A stretch of DNA of 64,000 bases from Corythucha ciliata (taxonomy: Eukaryota; Arthropoda; Insecta; Hemiptera; Tingidae): NCBI GenBank assembly GCA_038030265.1, contig CM075937.1, positions 1,116,001 to 1,180,000 of the forward strand, read 5' to 3'. Below, one piece after another: positions 37,326 through 47,159 of this stretch. The position numbers and the translations under genes were made by a program. A model generated the notes under the pieces. That model worked only from the letters and a program-made list of their open reading frames with translations. It ran no database searches and was not told the origin of the DNA. The stretch's first letter is position 1, and the number at the start of each line of letters is the position of its first letter.

Positions 37326-37559
37326 GCCTTTTTTATCCATTCTACTTTGTACCTAATTTTTCCATGAAATTCTTATTATTGTAACTCAACTGCTCTTATA
37401 TTTACCTAACGAACCGTACTATGAGACCCGCGGACTTCTGATATGATCCTTATTGACTTCGCTTTACTTATACAATAAAGTTTCCAGTGGCCTTACTGGA
37501 TTCATATCAGATCTCCCGGCCTACGATGTGAAACATTCATAGTGTGCAACCCCTAACAC
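37326..37559. other. Noncoding block with long-range stem, possible structured RNA remnant
   Basis: CTGATATGATCC (37438-37449) pairs with GGATTCATATCAG (37498-37510). On the minus strand the segment ending CATAGTACGGTTCG recalls the motif found in group II introns. Local composition is less AT-rich than around it. No reverse transcriptase is present, so this would only be a fragment. I am unsure of the identity. Confidence 0.3.
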
Positions 37560-37869
37560 CCCGGCATTTGTAAGATCAGAGAGAGAATTCGATGAGTATT
37601 TCATATATGGCTTGTCCAATAAAGCTAAAAATATCATTAAGTATTTGATGTGTAAAGATTCGTTTATGGAAGAAAAGTTTTTATTTAATCTAAACGAATG
37701 TAATAGATTTATGATATAGATCAACATGGGCTATCCATGCGACGGAATAGCCAGTTTATGCAATAAAGAGGTGCTAGGAAAGACTAAAGAGGTTGATCTA
37801 TACTGGGTTAACATAGACTTCTTTAATACCGGGATCTTTCAACCAAGATACATGGAATGTACCGCATAA
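37560..37869 (+). pseudogene. Relic of the small replication-type gene, copy 2
   Basis: Reads EREFDEYFIYGLSNKAKNII, then EEKFLFNLNECNRFMI, a TAG stop at 37717-37719, and KEVLGKTKEVDLYWVNIDFF. It matches the intact protein at 20473-20868 and the other relic at 12506. It is convergent with the Rpn gene at 37888, the same arrangement as on the right of the first assembly gap. Confidence 0.65.
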
Positions 37870-37887
37870 TACAGTTATAGTTAAAAA

Positions 37888-38907
37888 CTATACAAGGTCC
37901 TGGATACGAGAAGTAGGCAAACCAGTAAGAATGACAATATCCTCTACAGAGTAGCCACGAGATAGCATGGATCTCGCGATTTCTATATTTCTTTCTTCCT
38001 TACCCTCTATTATACCCTCTATCTTACCCTCTATTATACCCTCTAATTTTCCTTTTTCTTCCCCTACTCTGATTCCTTGTTGTATTCCTTGTTGTATTCC
38101 CTTTTGGATTCCTTCTTGTATCCCTTCTTTTCTTAATTTTTCAGCTACTGACATGGCTACTTTCTTTAATTTTGGATTAGACTGCTTGATCGTTTCTAGT
38201 AAATCTGGATCATCGTCTATCTTTAACATATACAAAAAAACTTGATCAGCATAGCTAATATAATCTTTTTCTAAAAGATCTACAATTAGATCTATATGAT
38301 CAGCAAACCATTGATTAAACGAACGATAAATGCCTTGTTTGAGAACCATGGAAGCAAAAGCAGCCTTTTTATAGGTAAGTAGCTCATCTTCAGGTGTGCT
38401 ATAGAGATCAACCAAATGAAATCTATCAAACATAGATGATTGGGCAAGTTCAGGATCAGCAAACATCGATAATAAACTATTTGAGCTTTTATAGGGCTTA
38501 TCACCATTATAGATGCATATGTTTAGTATAACGGGAAGCGGTACATTCCCGTTTTCTTTTAAATGTTTACGTATTAACCTAATGTTATATTCCATGAAGC
38601 GAAGAGGCATATATTTATCTTCAGTAGATTGATGCTCGCACAAGATGTATAGGTATCCTTCATTACCATTTATATTGGTTTTGAATACCAAATCAGACTC
38701 TCCTCTTCTACCAACTGGATCAACAAAGCTCTTATCAGTCAATTGTATATTTTCCTGATCTATTCTACTAAATAACTCTGAAGGGATATTTGCAGATAAA
38801 AAGTCTAGCATTGCTTCTTTATTACAAAAGGTATTTTTAAAGACGTTATCATGAGGCTGATGCACTGCATCTTTTTTTTCCTTTTCCTTATCTTTTTGCT
38901 TAGTCAT
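37888..38907 (-). CDS. Rpn-family nuclease (Transposase_31 type), copy 2
   Basis: About 339 residues from MTKQKDKEKEKKDAV (38907); the frame extends to 38934, but those nine residues are not shared with the copy at 26469. The first roughly 280 residues are almost identical to copy 1, including GESDLVFKTN and YILCEHQS with the catalytic Asp, Glu and Gln. The linker differs: repeats of IQxG and EGxIEGI replace the MRLGEEK repeats, and the final module is IARSMLSRGYSVEDIVILTG. Thus core and tail evolve separately. It is intact, flanked by IS copies at 36039 and 39758. Confidence 0.85.
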   Translation of the reverse strand: MTKQKDKEKEKKDAVHQPHDNVFKNTFCNKEAMLDFLSANIPSELFSRIDQENIQLTDKSFVDPVGRRGESDLVFKTNINGNEGYLYILCEHQSTEDKYMPLRFMEYNIRLIRKHLKENGNVPLPVILNICIYNGDKPYKSSNSLLSMFADPELAQSSMFDRFHLVDLYSTPEDELLTYKKAAFASMVLKQGIYRSFNQWFADHIDLIVDLLEKDYISYADQVFLYMLKIDDDPDLLETIKQSNPKLKKVAMSVAEKLRKEGIQEGIQKGIQQGIQQGIRVGEEKGKLEGIIEGKIEGIIEGKEERNIEIARSMLSRGYSVEDIVILTGLPTSRIQDLV

Positions 38908-39063
38908 CTTAATCGATACATTAGTTAAGATCATTGTTCCATATTAGAAACAGATAAACCTGTCAAACGAGTTACTTTTAATGAATATATGTATTTTTTT
39001 TGTTTAGATAAGTGATTTTTGACACCTAAACTACTTCTGTGTCATGATATATCCAATTAGGTT

Positions 39064-39246
39064 TTGACGAAATCAGACAAAAAAAGAAAAAAGGTATTGG
39101 TAATAGATAAAAAAACTCTATCAAAAACAGCTTATGGTGATTTAAACTCACATTCCTCAGAATATTCTAAATTTTTATATTGTCCTTACGCTACCGTTGG
39201 TATACCTTCTTATCTTTTTGTTAGGATCGGCTATAGAATGAATTAG
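39064..39246 (+). CDS. Doubtful short open frame
   Basis: 60 codons from a TTG start, beginning with a Lys-rich stretch (MTKSDKKRKKVLVIDKKTL). No family is recognised and the last 25 residues look random. It may be a fragment of a longer lost gene. It is listed because the N-terminal composition is protein-like and it lies between two genes on a low-density stretch. Confidence 0.2.
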   Translation: MTKSDKKRKKVLVIDKKTLSKTAYGDLNSHSSEYSKFLYCPYATVGIPSYLFVRIGYRMN

Positions 39247-39473
39247 ATAAGCTAAAACTATAAATAGTCGTTATATAGATCTTGTGGGTAACCAAATAGC
39301 TGATTGTCTAGATGCCATAGCATATGACCTTATTAATAATTACTTAAATGAATTTATAAGTTCAAATATATATTGTTTATATTCGTGTACGTTCAATAAT
39401 ATTTCAAAAAAGTTTGTTGAACCTGTAATAACTTAATAATTTTATTTATTATTTAACATTAATTAGGAATTAA

Positions 39474-39698
39474 ATGGGTACTATTGAATCTATGGTTATA
39501 GAGTTACAATCAGAACTTTTATTTACAAAGTCAGAGATTGATAGATTGAACAATGTATTAGATTATAAGATCAGCCTATTAAAGGCAGTAAATACATCTT
39601 TAAGTGAAGAGAATGCTAAACTAAGAGCTAAGCTAGGTATCACCTCTAGTAAAGATGCTATTTCTACCTTAGAAATAGTTATACAAAAAAAAACGTAA
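39474..39698 (+). CDS. Small coiled-coil protein
   Basis: 74 residues with a continuous heptad pattern of Leu/Ile (MVIELQSELLFTKSEIDRLN; LSEENAKLRAKLGIT), predicted to be one long coiled coil. It resembles IS66 Orf-type or transposase-associated coiled coils in general form only. It lies about 60 bp before the left end of IS copy 2, so the downstream part of its transcript may be interrupted. No function can be assigned. Confidence 0.4.
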   Translation: MGTIESMVIELQSELLFTKSEIDRLNNVLDYKISLLKAVNTSLSEENAKLRAKLGITSSKDAISTLEIVIQKKT

Positions 39699-39757
39699 TA
39701 AGTAGGAGACCTAGGAAAAATATTTCGTAAATATACGTCAAGTCGCTACTATTTATG

Positions 39758-40948
39758 TATAGTAGTTGATATTTAATCTGACATTTGTTAATTTGTGTTG
39801 ATATAAATACCGACTACTATTATGAACTTACATCAAAAAATCATCAAGCCGAAAGTAGGCTTATTGGAGCTAGCTAAAACGTTGGGGAACATTTCATCAG
39901 CCTGTAAAACTATGGGTTATAGTAGAGATAGCTATTATCGCTTCAAAGCCTTGTATGAAACAGGCGGTCAAGAGGCTTTACAAGAGATAAGCCGTAGGAA
40001 GCCGATTATGGCTAATAGAGTAGACCCTAGTATAGAAAAAGCAGTAGTAGATATGGCCATAGATTATCCAGCCTATGGTCAGCTTAGAGTATCCAACGAA
40101 CTAAAGCAGCAAGGTATCCTAGTCTCTCCTGGTGGGGTCAGGTCTATCTGGTTACGTAATGACTTAAATAACATAAAAAAACGCCTTAAGGCTTTAGAGG
40201 CTAAAATGGCTCAAGATGGCCTTGTTTTAACGGAATCTCAGCTATCTGCATTAGAAAAACGTAAGCATGACCAAGAGGCATGTGGAGAAATAGATACAGA
40301 ACACCCTGGTTATTTAGGCTGTCAAGATACTTATTATGTTGGTAACTTTAAAGGGATAGGTAAGGTTTATACGCAAGTATTTATAGATAGTTATTCTCGG
40401 GTAGCTCATGCAAAACTCTATACTGATAAGACAGCCTTGACAGCTGCTGATCTGTTAAATGATAGAGTATTGCCTTTTTATCAAGAACAAAGCATACCCA
40501 TCTTACGTATTCTAACAGATCGAGGTACTGAGTATAAAGGTAAAATAGAGCATCATGCCTTTGAATTGTTTTTAAGCATAGAAGGCATAGAACATACTGT
40601 TACTAAAGCCTATTCACCGCAAACCAATGGGTTCTGTGAACGGTTTAATAAAACGATGAAACAGGAATTCTTTGATACAGCTATGCGTAAAAAAATCTAT
40701 ACAGATCTGGATGACTTGCAACAGGATTTAGACAGTTGGTTACACTACTATAATCATGAGCGGCCACATTCTGGAAAGTACTGTTACGGTAAAACGCCTA
40801 TACAAACTTGGGAAGATAGCAAAAAACTAGTCTTTGAAAAAAATAATCAAATCGCGTATCTTAAGAGCATACCTGACAAACTAAACTTAACTGACATGTA
40901 TACATTCTAAATTTTTACTGCCTGTCAGATTAAATATCAACTACTACA
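39758..40948 (+). mobile_element. IS481-type insertion sequence, copy 2 (1191 bp) with 7-bp target duplication
   Basis: Same element as 36039-37229 in the other orientation. A perfect direct repeat ATTTATG flanks it at 39751-39757 and 40949-40955, fixing the ends (TATAGTAGTTG left, CAACTACTACA right) and showing a simple, probably recent insertion. Confidence 0.9.
39822..40910 (+). CDS. IS481-family DDE transposase, copy 2
   Basis: Same 362-residue protein as copy 1. DDE core residues lie in [16 protein letters not shown] and [12 protein letters not shown]. The ATG lies 64 bp inside the left end. Complete and flanked by a target duplication; any activity here would move the element by cut- or copy-and-paste. 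Confidence 0.9.
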   Translation: MNLHQKIIKPKVGLLELAKTLGNISSACKTMGYSRDSYYRFKALYETGGQEALQEISRRKPIMANRVDPSIEKAVVDMAIDYPAYGQLRVSNELKQQGILVSPGGVRSIWLRNDLNNIKKRLKALEAKMAQDGLVLTESQLSALEKRKHDQEACGEIDTEHPGYLGCQDTYYVGNFKGIGKVYTQVFIDSYSRVAHAKLYTDKTALTAADLLNDRVLPFYQEQSIPILRILTDRGTEYKGKIEHHAFELFLSIEGIEHTVTKAYSPQTNGFCERFNKTMKQEFFDTAMRKKIYTDLDDLQQDLDSWLHYYNHERPHSGKYCYGKTPIQTWEDSKKLVFEKNNQIAYLKSIPDKLNLTDMYTF

Positions 40949-40964
40949 ATTTATGGGCATATTT

Positions 40965-41085
40965 CTGCACATTTTCTATGATTGTGCTCTAAGTTAATAT
41001 ATCTATAAAAACTTGCGCTGAAATTTTTAATGTCTTGCAGATATAATTAATGGACATACCATGATCCTTGTGCATGTTTTTAGTG
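40965..41085 (-). pseudogene. Serine-recombinase tail remnant
   Basis: Minus-strand translation gives KNMHKDHGMSINYICKTLKI then a shifted end, a clear relative of the recombinase C-terminus at 10672-10770. The rest of the gene is missing. It lies 5' (in transcription of neither frame) between the IS and the AAA gene at 41236. A further shorter trace (AAGCTTTTATCGATATATTC) lies at 42990-43020. Confidence 0.55.
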
Positions 41086-41235
41086 TTTAGTCCCAGTAAG
41101 AAGTGGTTTCAATTTTTAGTAAAATATGGAGGTGTGTTGTCTAATTTGTTAGAGTATACAAGAGTTTGTAAACTGGTTATTAGTTATTGCTTTTAAATTT
41201 CGATTTTATCTAGTGCCAAACATAAGAGATTTATT

Positions 41236-42882
41236 TTATTGATTCACTTCTTTGCTGAGGTCTGCTCTATTTACTATTTCATGTGCCCAACTATCTATAG
41301 CTTTGGTTTCTTGGTCGAAATTAATACCCAATAAGATAATTTCTTTGGCTTTCCATAAATAGGAGGTATAATAACGATTCGCTTTAATTTGTTGTAGGGC
41401 CAACTTACCACTTGATTTATATTTAATCTCTATAATATAAACGATGCTTCCAATGGTTAGTACCATATCCGCTCTGCCTTTGCTAGAAGGAGATTCACTA
41501 GCCATGTGGCTATTAATGCCTTCTAAACAGTTTAAACCATAGAGTAACATATGGAGGTTGCTATGGTAATCTTTTTCCGTTTTACTGGTTATGTAATAAG
41601 GAATACTAGAAAAGGCTATGTTAATAGAAATAATAAAAGACTCAATATCTTTGGCTTGTAAAGCGCTTTTTATTTGATCTTGGGTGGATAGAAAATAATC
41701 TTTTACACGCCGCTCTAAACTATCTTGAATGGTTTGCTTAAAAGACTTTTCTACTTCTTGATTGGGAAATTTAAGCTTATAGATTTCTGTAGAGGATTCA
41801 TAACTGTCTATAGTTAGGTATCCAGTTTGAAACATTAATGCTTTTAAGCTAATTTCACTCCTACTGCCGGTATACATTAACTCATGTCTATACGCGTCAA
41901 TGGGTAGAGCATCTAGATCAAATCGATCAGGATCTGATAGCATCTGATTAATCAGTAAAGTCGGACTGCCTGATTCGTACCAGTAGTTGGCTAATTTACG
42001 ACTTTTTAAGAACTTGAGGGTAGACCATGGGTTATATACACTTGCTCCACATTCACAAAACTTATACCCATTGTAGTAAGTAGCCATGCGACCCATTACT
42101 TCCGATTCAGTTATTTTTTTGTCATCCTTTTCGATCCATTTTTCAGCAATATCTTCTAAATTTTTTGAGAATGTGGTGGTGATTTCTTCTTGTGTATAAC
42201 CAAACATTGCATCAGCAGAGGCATCGATCGTAATATCATCTAAATGATTAGCACCTGAAAACACATCAGATAAACTGAATTTGCTTACCCCAGTGATAAA
42301 CGTAAGTTGAAAGTAGTCATTTAGTGAATTCAGGGTCATAAAGAAATCTTTCATGACTTTGATATTAGCTTGCTCTAAATCGGAGCCTTTTGGTAGATGA
42401 ACAATAGGGGAATCATATTCGTCTATTAATAATACTATTTTTGGTTCATAACCATTACCCAATTTAGCCATATCTTCAACCAAATTAGAAAGCTTTGTTT
42501 TAAGAACATGTCCAGTAAGCTTTAACTGGTATATTGAAGCAATCCGTATAAGAAAGTCTTCTAAAGAGAGTTGTAATAATTCAGGTGTATCATTGGTTAG
42601 TCTAGAGTGGTCCAGCTTAATAATTGGATATTTCTTCCACTCATATCCATTTTCTGGTTTACCTATATGGTAATCTTTAAAAATTTCTTTCTCTCCGCTA
42701 CATATAGTAGCCAAGGTATTGATAAATAGAGATTTGCCAAATCTACGAGGACGAGCTATAAATACAGGGTTTTCTTTTTCTATTAATGCTTGCGCATAGC
42801 GGGTCTTATCTACATAATAACCTGTTCTGATAACTCTTTCAACATCTGAATAGCCAATAGGTAGTGCATCTATCTTACGCAT
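41236..42882 (-). CDS. AAA-ATPase with PDDEXK domain, intact relative of 8924
   Basis: A 548-residue protein. It opens with the full family N-terminus (MRKIDALPIGYSDVERVIRT) that is broken in the 8924 copy. Walker A is ARPRRFGKSLF, Walker B IVLLIDEYDSPI, sensor LTFITGVSKFSLSDV; the nuclease domain has GRADMVL and YIIEIKYK. It is the last bacterial gene before the switch to insect DNA. Its leader to about 43,030 resembles 10561-10690, including a recombinase tail trace, so the recombinase-AAA pair was duplicated as a unit. Intact. Confidence 0.85.
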   Translation of the reverse strand: MRKIDALPIGYSDVERVIRTGYYVDKTRYAQALIEKENPVFIARPRRFGKSLFINTLATICSGEKEIFKDYHIGKPENGYEWKKYPIIKLDHSRLTNDTPELLQLSLEDFLIRIASIYQLKLTGHVLKTKLSNLVEDMAKLGNGYEPKIVLLIDEYDSPIVHLPKGSDLEQANIKVMKDFFMTLNSLNDYFQLTFITGVSKFSLSDVFSGANHLDDITIDASADAMFGYTQEEITTTFSKNLEDIAEKWIEKDDKKITESEVMGRMATYYNGYKFCECGASVYNPWSTLKFLKSRKLANYWYESGSPTLLINQMLSDPDRFDLDALPIDAYRHELMYTGSRSEISLKALMFQTGYLTIDSYESSTEIYKLKFPNQEVEKSFKQTIQDSLERRVKDYFLSTQDQIKSALQAKDIESFIISINIAFSSIPYYITSKTEKDYHSNLHMLLYGLNCLEGINSHMASESPSSKGRADMVLTIGSIVYIIEIKYKSSGKLALQQIKANRYYTSYLWKAKEIILLGINFDQETKAIDSWAHEIVNRADLSKEVNQ

Positions 42883-43031
42883 AAATTTATAGTGTTAAAC
42901 TACTTTTTATTTGCTTTAATAAGCATATGGTAATACGAATATAGGGAAAATTCATACGGGTGAATCTATAATGCAAACTGCATGTGATTGTGCTATAAGC
43001 GAATATATCGATAAAAGCTTGGGCCGATGTC
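42883..43031. other. Last bacterial segment: AAA leader and recombinase trace
   Basis: AAGCATATGGTAATACGAAT and TAATGCAAACTGCATGTGAT-type phrases match the leader at 10561-10690 in order, and the final TATATCGATAAAAGCTTGG matches TATACCTATAAAAGCTTAC at 10683. After about 43,031 the match ends. Confidence 0.65.
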
Positions 43032-43315
43032 TTCGCTAAAAACGTTCCCTTACAAATTCACGTTCTTGTTTCCTATTCCTAGGTAGCGGTGATCGCATAA
43101 CATAAACAGCGGGTTTGATGCCCCCATGTGGTAGTGATGCCGGTGCGGACCGCACACGCCGCACGCCCCTTGCTACGCCTGTGTTAGGTAGCACTTTTGA
43201 TAATCTTTAGCCGGGGTTTAGCGTTTTTTAGATTTTGCTCTGTTTCAACCGCGCAGTAGTACCATCATTTAGCTGCGAAACAGCGTTCCACCATTTTCAG
43301 CCACGAGTTCCCAAA
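43032..43315. other. First non-bacterial segment
   Basis: Composition shifts here: GC-rich phrases (GGTGCGGACCGCACACGCCG) and no further similarity to the left side. No gene is seen. It is contiguous with the bacterial leader and ends at the second gap. Confidence 0.5.
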
Positions 43316-43815
43316 NNNNNNNNNNNNNNNNNNNNNNNNNNNNNNNNNNNNNNNNNNNNNNNNNNNNNNNNNNNNNNNNNNNNNNNNNNNNNNNNNNNNN
43401 NNNNNNNNNNNNNNNNNNNNNNNNNNNNNNNNNNNNNNNNNNNNNNNNNNNNNNNNNNNNNNNNNNNNNNNNNNNNNNNNNNNNNNNNNNNNNNNNNNNN
43501 NNNNNNNNNNNNNNNNNNNNNNNNNNNNNNNNNNNNNNNNNNNNNNNNNNNNNNNNNNNNNNNNNNNNNNNNNNNNNNNNNNNNNNNNNNNNNNNNNNNN
43601 NNNNNNNNNNNNNNNNNNNNNNNNNNNNNNNNNNNNNNNNNNNNNNNNNNNNNNNNNNNNNNNNNNNNNNNNNNNNNNNNNNNNNNNNNNNNNNNNNNNN
43701 NNNNNNNNNNNNNNNNNNNNNNNNNNNNNNNNNNNNNNNNNNNNNNNNNNNNNNNNNNNNNNNNNNNNNNNNNNNNNNNNNNNNNNNNNNNNNNNNNNNN
43801 NNNNNNNNNNNNNNN
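43316..43815. other. Assembly gap, exactly 500 N
   Basis: Placeholder gap within the non-bacterial part. Both flanks have insect-like composition, so the bacteria/insect switch is not in the gap. Confidence 0.95.
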
Positions 43816-45227
43816 GAATTTCCGTCGGCCAGGCCGTAAACGAAATGAATGTCAGCGTAATGACTTGCCGAATACATTTTGAACGCTTTAAATGCACGAG
43901 TGAGACGTGAAACTGAAATGCTTGGGGAGACTAAGAAAGAAGCTCGAGTGGACTTTGGTACTAATGCATTGAAATCTTAAAATTGTCTCCAATACTACTG
44001 CCCGTATTTCTCAACGCTCTTTGAGGAGTGCACGAGTCAATAACGTGTAGAAGCAAGCAATTTAGAATGTGCAAATCATAAATTTCTTTAAAAATTAGCC
44101 ATTTCTGCCCTCTTTGATTTATCCGGTAGCCAGCTGCCGGAGCGACAATAAAGACGAATACGATAAGTTTCATGTAAATGAAGACTTTAAATGATTTTTA
44201 TGATGGTTTCTCTCGTCAAACAAAAAAATTACAGCGCAAGAGTTGTTGAAATGTTGATGTTCAAAACTACCCTGAACTTGCGGTTTTGAAGGAAGAAATA
44301 CCTTATTTTTTTAGAAAATGATAATTTGCGCAGAAAAACTGCCCATTAACTAAAATAATTTTAGAGAGTGATTTTGAAGAGGACACGTTGAAGAAGTTTT
44401 CCTGACCTTGGGAAGCCGATTTGAAGAGATTTAGCGTAAAATGGTTTGGGTTGACGTTTGTTGGAAAATTGAAAATTCCGGATTTTGCCCAGTTTGAATA
44501 GCTGTCAAGGCCACCAAAAGCGAACAATTTGAGTTTGAATATCTTTTCCCGATAAAAAAAATTGTGCTCTTTCCGAATCTGTCGTCAAAAGTTGTAAAAC
44601 GTTCACTTGGAAGCGAGCAACTCGCATTTTTCCGAGAAAAGTGACTTAAGCCTTAAAAATCATTCAAAAAATCATACTCGAATAGTTTTGATTTTCGGAC
44701 CATAGTCGGTGGGGTATTTTCGATCACAAATGAGGTCTAATTTCACCCATTTTTTTTTGTACAAGTCAAAACCGACCACCCTGTATATAGAAATATATAT
44801 ATGAATTCCGGTAACCACTAAATTCGTGTTCTAGAGGTTCTGAAACATGAAAAAAACATGCCATGACCCATGTTTGCCACCATCACGACGAGACCAATAG
44901 TGCATTCTGACATAAATGAAATGCACTAATAAAGATAGTGGAATAACTCGAAAACCAAGCTGAATTCCGGAAAAGTGAATTTAGTAATTTCGACCACAAA
45001 TCAGCTGTACTATGACCAGTTTTCGGCTGAGCATCGAATTTTCGAACACCCTGTATATTGGTTCCATTGAGATTCATCGAAAACTTTGATGGGAGGATGA
45101 AATTTCAAAAAAATTGCTTAAATTCACCCCCTTGGGAAACTACCTAAACTTTTCGTCATTTTTGAAGAGAGGGTGGTGAAAATAGAGGAAGAAGTTCGGC
45201 TTAATGACACGAATTATGGTATCCAAA
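43816..45227. other. Unclassified insect DNA with transposon-like fragments
   Basis: No coding gene is supported. Two phrases of the kind CACCCTGTATAT occur at about 44770 and 45048, common at edges of insect mobile repeats. A partial copy of the TE end CCAGCTGCCGGAGCGA lies near 44129. The rest is unassigned. Confidence 0.4.
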
Positions 45228-45306
45228 TTATTACTTCAGGGACGGCTTAGGGTATCCGTATACGGAATGAAATGCACTCTTTCCGACCGCCAGCTGCCGG
45301 TGCGAT
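45228..45306 (+). repeat. TE end, inverted partner of 63281-63350
   Basis: ATTACTTCAGGGACGGCTTA, then a GTATACGGA..ATGAAATGC segment and CAGCTGCCGG, followed by a T-run. The same order occurs inverted at 63281-63350. This suggests two ends or two copies of one repeat family. Confidence 0.55.
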
Positions 45307-45329
45307 TTTTTTTTTTTTTTTTTTTCAAC

Positions 45330-46930
45330 CACAAATTAGCATTTTTTCTACTCTTCAGCTATTTTTCTCAATTTTCAACAGTGAATCAGCTATTTGTTTC
45401 TTTTTTAGCGGTGAATAAGCGATTTGTATCCATTTTAGCAGCGAATTTCCTCAATTTTTGCCGTAAATTAGCGCTTTTCCCCAATTAGCCACAAAATTGC
45501 CTCTGGAAACCGCGGCGGCGACATTTTCTCAATTTTTCTGTGAATCAACAAGTGTTTCCCTAATTAACCCCTCAATTATAGCCATTTTTCTATAATATTC
45601 TAACCGCAAATTATAGCGTTTTTCCTCAATGTAGCAGCTAGTTATTCGTCTATTTCATAATTCGGGCAGCGCTGTCGTTGGCCACTTGGGAACTAGCTCA
45701 CGTAGAGGGCTAGCGGCGTCTATCCCCCCCCCCTGATGGCTGGACGCTAAATTCCCCCTTATGAGCAGCAATCCCCCCTCTGAGTGCCTAATTTTGACAA
45801 ATTGGATGAAATCATCACCACATAGTGTTAAATTATGGGTTATTCTTAGCTTTATCCGCGAATCATCGCTTTTCCCACGCCTACGCCTTATTCGCAGATT
45901 AGTGCACTTTTTCTTAATTTAAGCCGTGAATTGGATATTTTTCTCTATTTCAGTAGCGAAATAGAGATCTAGCGTTTTCTTCAGTTTAGCTGCGAATTAG
46001 TGGGTTTTTTTCATGCATTCCAAGTCACAAATTAGCGCTTTTCAATTATTTTACCTTAAAGTTGCATTCATCAGAAGGCCGCGAACTGGCATTCTCTCAA
46101 TTTTAACAGCTAATTAGCGTTTTTCTCCATTATGACCTTGAATTTGCGTATTTTTCTCAATTTTACTTGAATATTTGAGCTATTTCTCAATTTTACCGCC
46201 AATTAGCGTTTTCATTTCAAACGCTCATAGTCATGAATTGGCGTTTTTCTCTATTTTAGCCTCGAATTAGCGATTTTTCTCAATTTTACCCGAGAATGTG
46301 CGATGTTTCTTAATATTTGCCGCGAATTAGCGGCTTTTTCCACTCTTGGCCATTAGTTAGCGCCTTTTATTCTCAATTTTGGCCAAGAAGATTCCTTCAT
46401 CAAAGAGTTGCGAACTGACTTTTACTTAATTTTAGTCGCGAATTAGCGTTTTTTCAATTTCTTGCTCGAATTCAGAAGCCGCGAATTGACTTTTTTTTAA
46501 ATTTAAACCGCGAATTAGCGTTTTTTCCTCACTTCAGCGCTTCTTTTCAATTTTATCGATGAATTAGCGATTTTTCTCCATTTTAGCGGCGCATTAGCGA
46601 TTTTGTCTCCATTTTAGCAATAAATTAGTGATTTTTCACCATTTTAGCCGTGAATTAGCAATTTATCTCAATTTAACCGCGAATTCACATTTTTTAAAAT
46701 TTTTGCAGTGAATTAGTATGTTTCCTGTTTTTAGCCGCTAACGAACGATTTTTCTCAATTTCATCCATGAATTAGCACTATTTCTTAATTTTAGCTGCAA
46801 AATAGCAATTTTTTTCGCTTAAAGCAACGAATTATCGTGTTTTCTCATTTTGAGGCTCGAACCTACCGTCAGAAGCCGAAAATTGTCGTTTCCACACTTC
46901 TAGCATCTAATTAGCGCTTTTTATAAGTTT
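45330..46930 (+). repeat. Degenerate ~30-bp minisatellite array, forward orientation
   Basis: Dozens of diverged units close to CGAATTAGCGATTTTTCTCA + ATTTTAGCCG (about 30 bp). Units are clearest at 46230-46360 and 46540-46760. A unique insert (about 45660-45890) interrupts it. It is noncoding; the open frames in it are products of the repeat. Confidence 0.7.
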
Positions 46931-47159
46931 TCTTTAAAGCTATATGAAACTTTAGCCGCCAAATAGCCAAGATGCCACTTTTATGGCTAAAATTAAGAAG
47001 AAACGCCAATTTGCTGTTTTTTTGGTAAAACTGAGATGCGTCCCGCTTTTTGCAAGCGCAGAAAAGTAAAAAAAAGCAAGAAAAACAGATAATTCAAGGC
47101 TATAAAAGTGGAAAACCCGTGGGTAAAATTGTGGGGAAAAAAACAATAAAAAAACGCTA

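Noticed and set aside
37521..37727. 68-codon minus-strand frame
   Set aside because: It is the antisense of the replication-gene relic on the plus strand.
43235..43897. Three open frames across the second N gap
   Set aside because: They consist mainly of N; the flanks show no protein-like pattern.
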